Assembly: GCA_016722045.1 (NCBI GenBank)
Contig: JADKGY010000001.1
Coordinates: 1,054,001-1,118,000 of the forward strand
Length of the DNA: 64,000 nt
From: Candidatus Opimibacter skivensis
Lineage (GTDB): Bacteria > Bacteroidota > Bacteroidia > Chitinophagales > Saprospiraceae
Reading direction: 5' to 3'
Position numbers and translations under genes: made by a program
The notes under the pieces: generated by a model
The model's database searches: none
What the model was told of the DNA's origin: nothing
Seen by the model: only the letters and a program-made list of their open reading frames with translations
In this document: one piece after another, positions 63,094-64,000 of the stretch
How the letters are laid out: each line of letters begins with the position of its first letter
Numbering within the stretch: position 1 is the first letter of the stretch

Positions 63094-64000
63094 AAAACTT
63101 GTGCTTTCTTTTTACTTAAAGTAAAGTACCAATATAAAGGAATTCCGATACATGTCAGCAGTATACCAAACAGTGAATTGATAATAATGGATCTGCCGGC
63201 TATATAATTATTGACGTCATTGAATAAGGTAATGGTAAGAAAGAAAAGTGTAAAAAGTACAAATACACCCGGCACAATCGGATAACCCCATACTTTATAT
63301 GGTCGATTGGCCTCAGGCAATTTTCTCCTCAATACAAATAGTCCAAATGCGCTCATTCCATAAAAAAGATAGCTCACAAAAATGAGCATATCGGTAAGGG
63401 TGTCAAAGGAACCACTCAACACTAACAAAGAAGTCCAGATGCCTTGTATCCATATTGCATTTGAAGGTGTAGTGTACTTCGGGTGAACCCGGCCTAATGA
63501 TTTGAAGAACTGTCCATCAGCAGCCATTGCATAAGTAACCCTGGCCGTAGCAAGAACATTGCTGTGTGTAGTACCAAAAGTAGAAAGGATGACGATCAAT
63601 GCAATGATACCCCCGCCTATACTTCCAAAAGCAATCTTCATTGCATCAGAAGCTACCATTGATGAGGTAGCCATCGTATCGATAGGAAGCATGTAGAGAA
63701 AGGCCAGGTTAATCAAAACATAAATGAGGATGCATAATAAAACACCAATCAATAAACTCTTCGGAATATTTCTCTGTGGATTTTTTACTTCTCCCGCTAC
63801 AAAACCTATATTATTCCATCCATCATAACCCCAGAATGCACCGGATGTCGCTGCTACTATTGCACCCAACAAAGCCCAGCCTTGTGGATTTATCGAAGTG
63901 GAATGTTGGAAAAAATTAGAACTATGACCATCTCCAGAAAAAATTAATCCAATGACTATCAATCCAATCGCAGCTATTTTCAAAATCGTAATGATCACAC
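63090..64000 (-). CDS. APC-family amino acid permease, N-terminus cut by window edge
   Basis: The frame is open to the right edge; about 300 C-terminal residues are present and perhaps a third of the protein lies outside. At least seven membrane helices are visible. Typical text includes FWGYDGWNNIGFVAGEVKNPQRNIPKSLLIG (the consensus amphipathic GWNNxxxVxxEVKNPxxNxPxA region of LAT-type carriers) and ATARVTYAMAADGQFF. Substrate amino acid not determined. Overlap with the SH3 gene suggests an operon. Confidence 0.88.
   Translation of the reverse strand, partial: VIITILKIAAIGLIVIGLIFSGDGHSSNFFQHSTSINPQGWALLGAIVAATSGAFWGYDGWNNIGFVAGEVKNPQRNIPKSLLIGVLLCILIYVLINLAFLYMLPIDTMATSSMVASDAMKIAFGSIGGGIIALIVILSTFGTTHSNVLATARVTYAMAADGQFFKSLGRVHPKYTTPSNAIWIQGIWTSLLVLSGSFDTLTDMLIFVSYLFYGMSAFGLFVLRRKLPEANRPYKVWGYPIVPGVFVLFTLFFLTITLFNDVNNYIAGRSIIINSLFGILLTCIGIPLYWYFTLSKKKAQVL

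Noticed and set aside
1..64000. tRNA, rRNA, insertion sequence or prophage
   Set aside because: Intergenic regions were read for T-loop text, transposase motifs and integrase motifs; none was found.

Overview
This 64 kb stretch is a chromosomal segment of a Bacteroidota bacterium. The evidence is an outer-membrane PorP/SprF protein followed by the type IX secretion genes gldK-gldL-gldM, many signal-peptide and lipoprotein genes typical of the phylum, and several start-proximal boxes of the Bacteroidota form TAnnTTTG. A gliding environmental lineage such as the Saprospiria or Chitinophagia is plausible, but the family is not provable from the window. No rRNA, tRNA, CRISPR array, transposase or phage gene was seen. 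Both edges cut genes: gldM on the left and an APC permease on the right.

Layout. 1-4.6 kb: type IX secretion operon on the minus strand (porP/sprF, gldK, gldL, partial gldM). 4.7-11.5 kb: metallo-beta-lactamase hydrolase, a beta-barrel protein, a lipoprotein, Ppx/GppA phosphatase, RbfA, RecG and a small membrane protein. 11.9-19.3 kb: a frameshifted serA, the N-degron pair aat and clpS, a Bcp-type peroxiredoxin, a DMT transporter with an O-methyltransferase, two unknown proteins and an FAD oxidoreductase. 19.7-31.9 kb: outer-membrane proteins including an Omp85 member, HemW, methylmalonyl-CoA mutase, M16 and M1 peptidases, CysQ and a degenerate thioredoxin-like lipoprotein. 32-38 kb: an ArsR-type regulator, UvrC-MgsA and an S9 peptidase. 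38-49 kb: secreted lipase, MDR reductase, haloperoxidase-like PAP2 lipoprotein, FumC, a three-gene unknown membrane operon and Lnt. 49-53 kb: MetG, Tag and a second ArsR-type regulator. 53-60 kb: secreted proteins and the tyrosine/homogentisate pathway (hmgA, fahA, hppD). 60-64 kb: a CMD-family protein, a LAS-type peptidase, an MFS transporter, an SH3 protein and an APC permease.

How genes fit together. HppD, HmgA and Fah convert 4-hydroxyphenylpyruvate to fumarate plus acetoacetate, and FumC can pass the fumarate on; maleylacetoacetate isomerase is not here. Aat adds Leu/Phe to protein N-termini and ClpS delivers such N-degrons to Clp protease. MgsA-UvrC and the SH3-APC pair are linked by 4-base overlaps.

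The most unusual signals are non-coding. (1) Many genes end inside or just before short tandem arrays whose unit is usually 7 bp (sometimes 8 or 9) and carries TAA, TGA or TAG on the sense strand of the gene; often the gene's own stop codon is the first unit, and two unrelated proteins share a TNNE C-terminus because both end in the same repeat. (2) A seven-unit array with an exact 22-bp period at 32211-32364 shares the core TATTTAAGnnRAATA with three copies of an ungapped 44-bp element and with half-sites next to two ArsR-type paralogues, suggesting an undescribed regulon. (3) The 3' end of the mutase gene has been duplicated together with a C/G hairpin.
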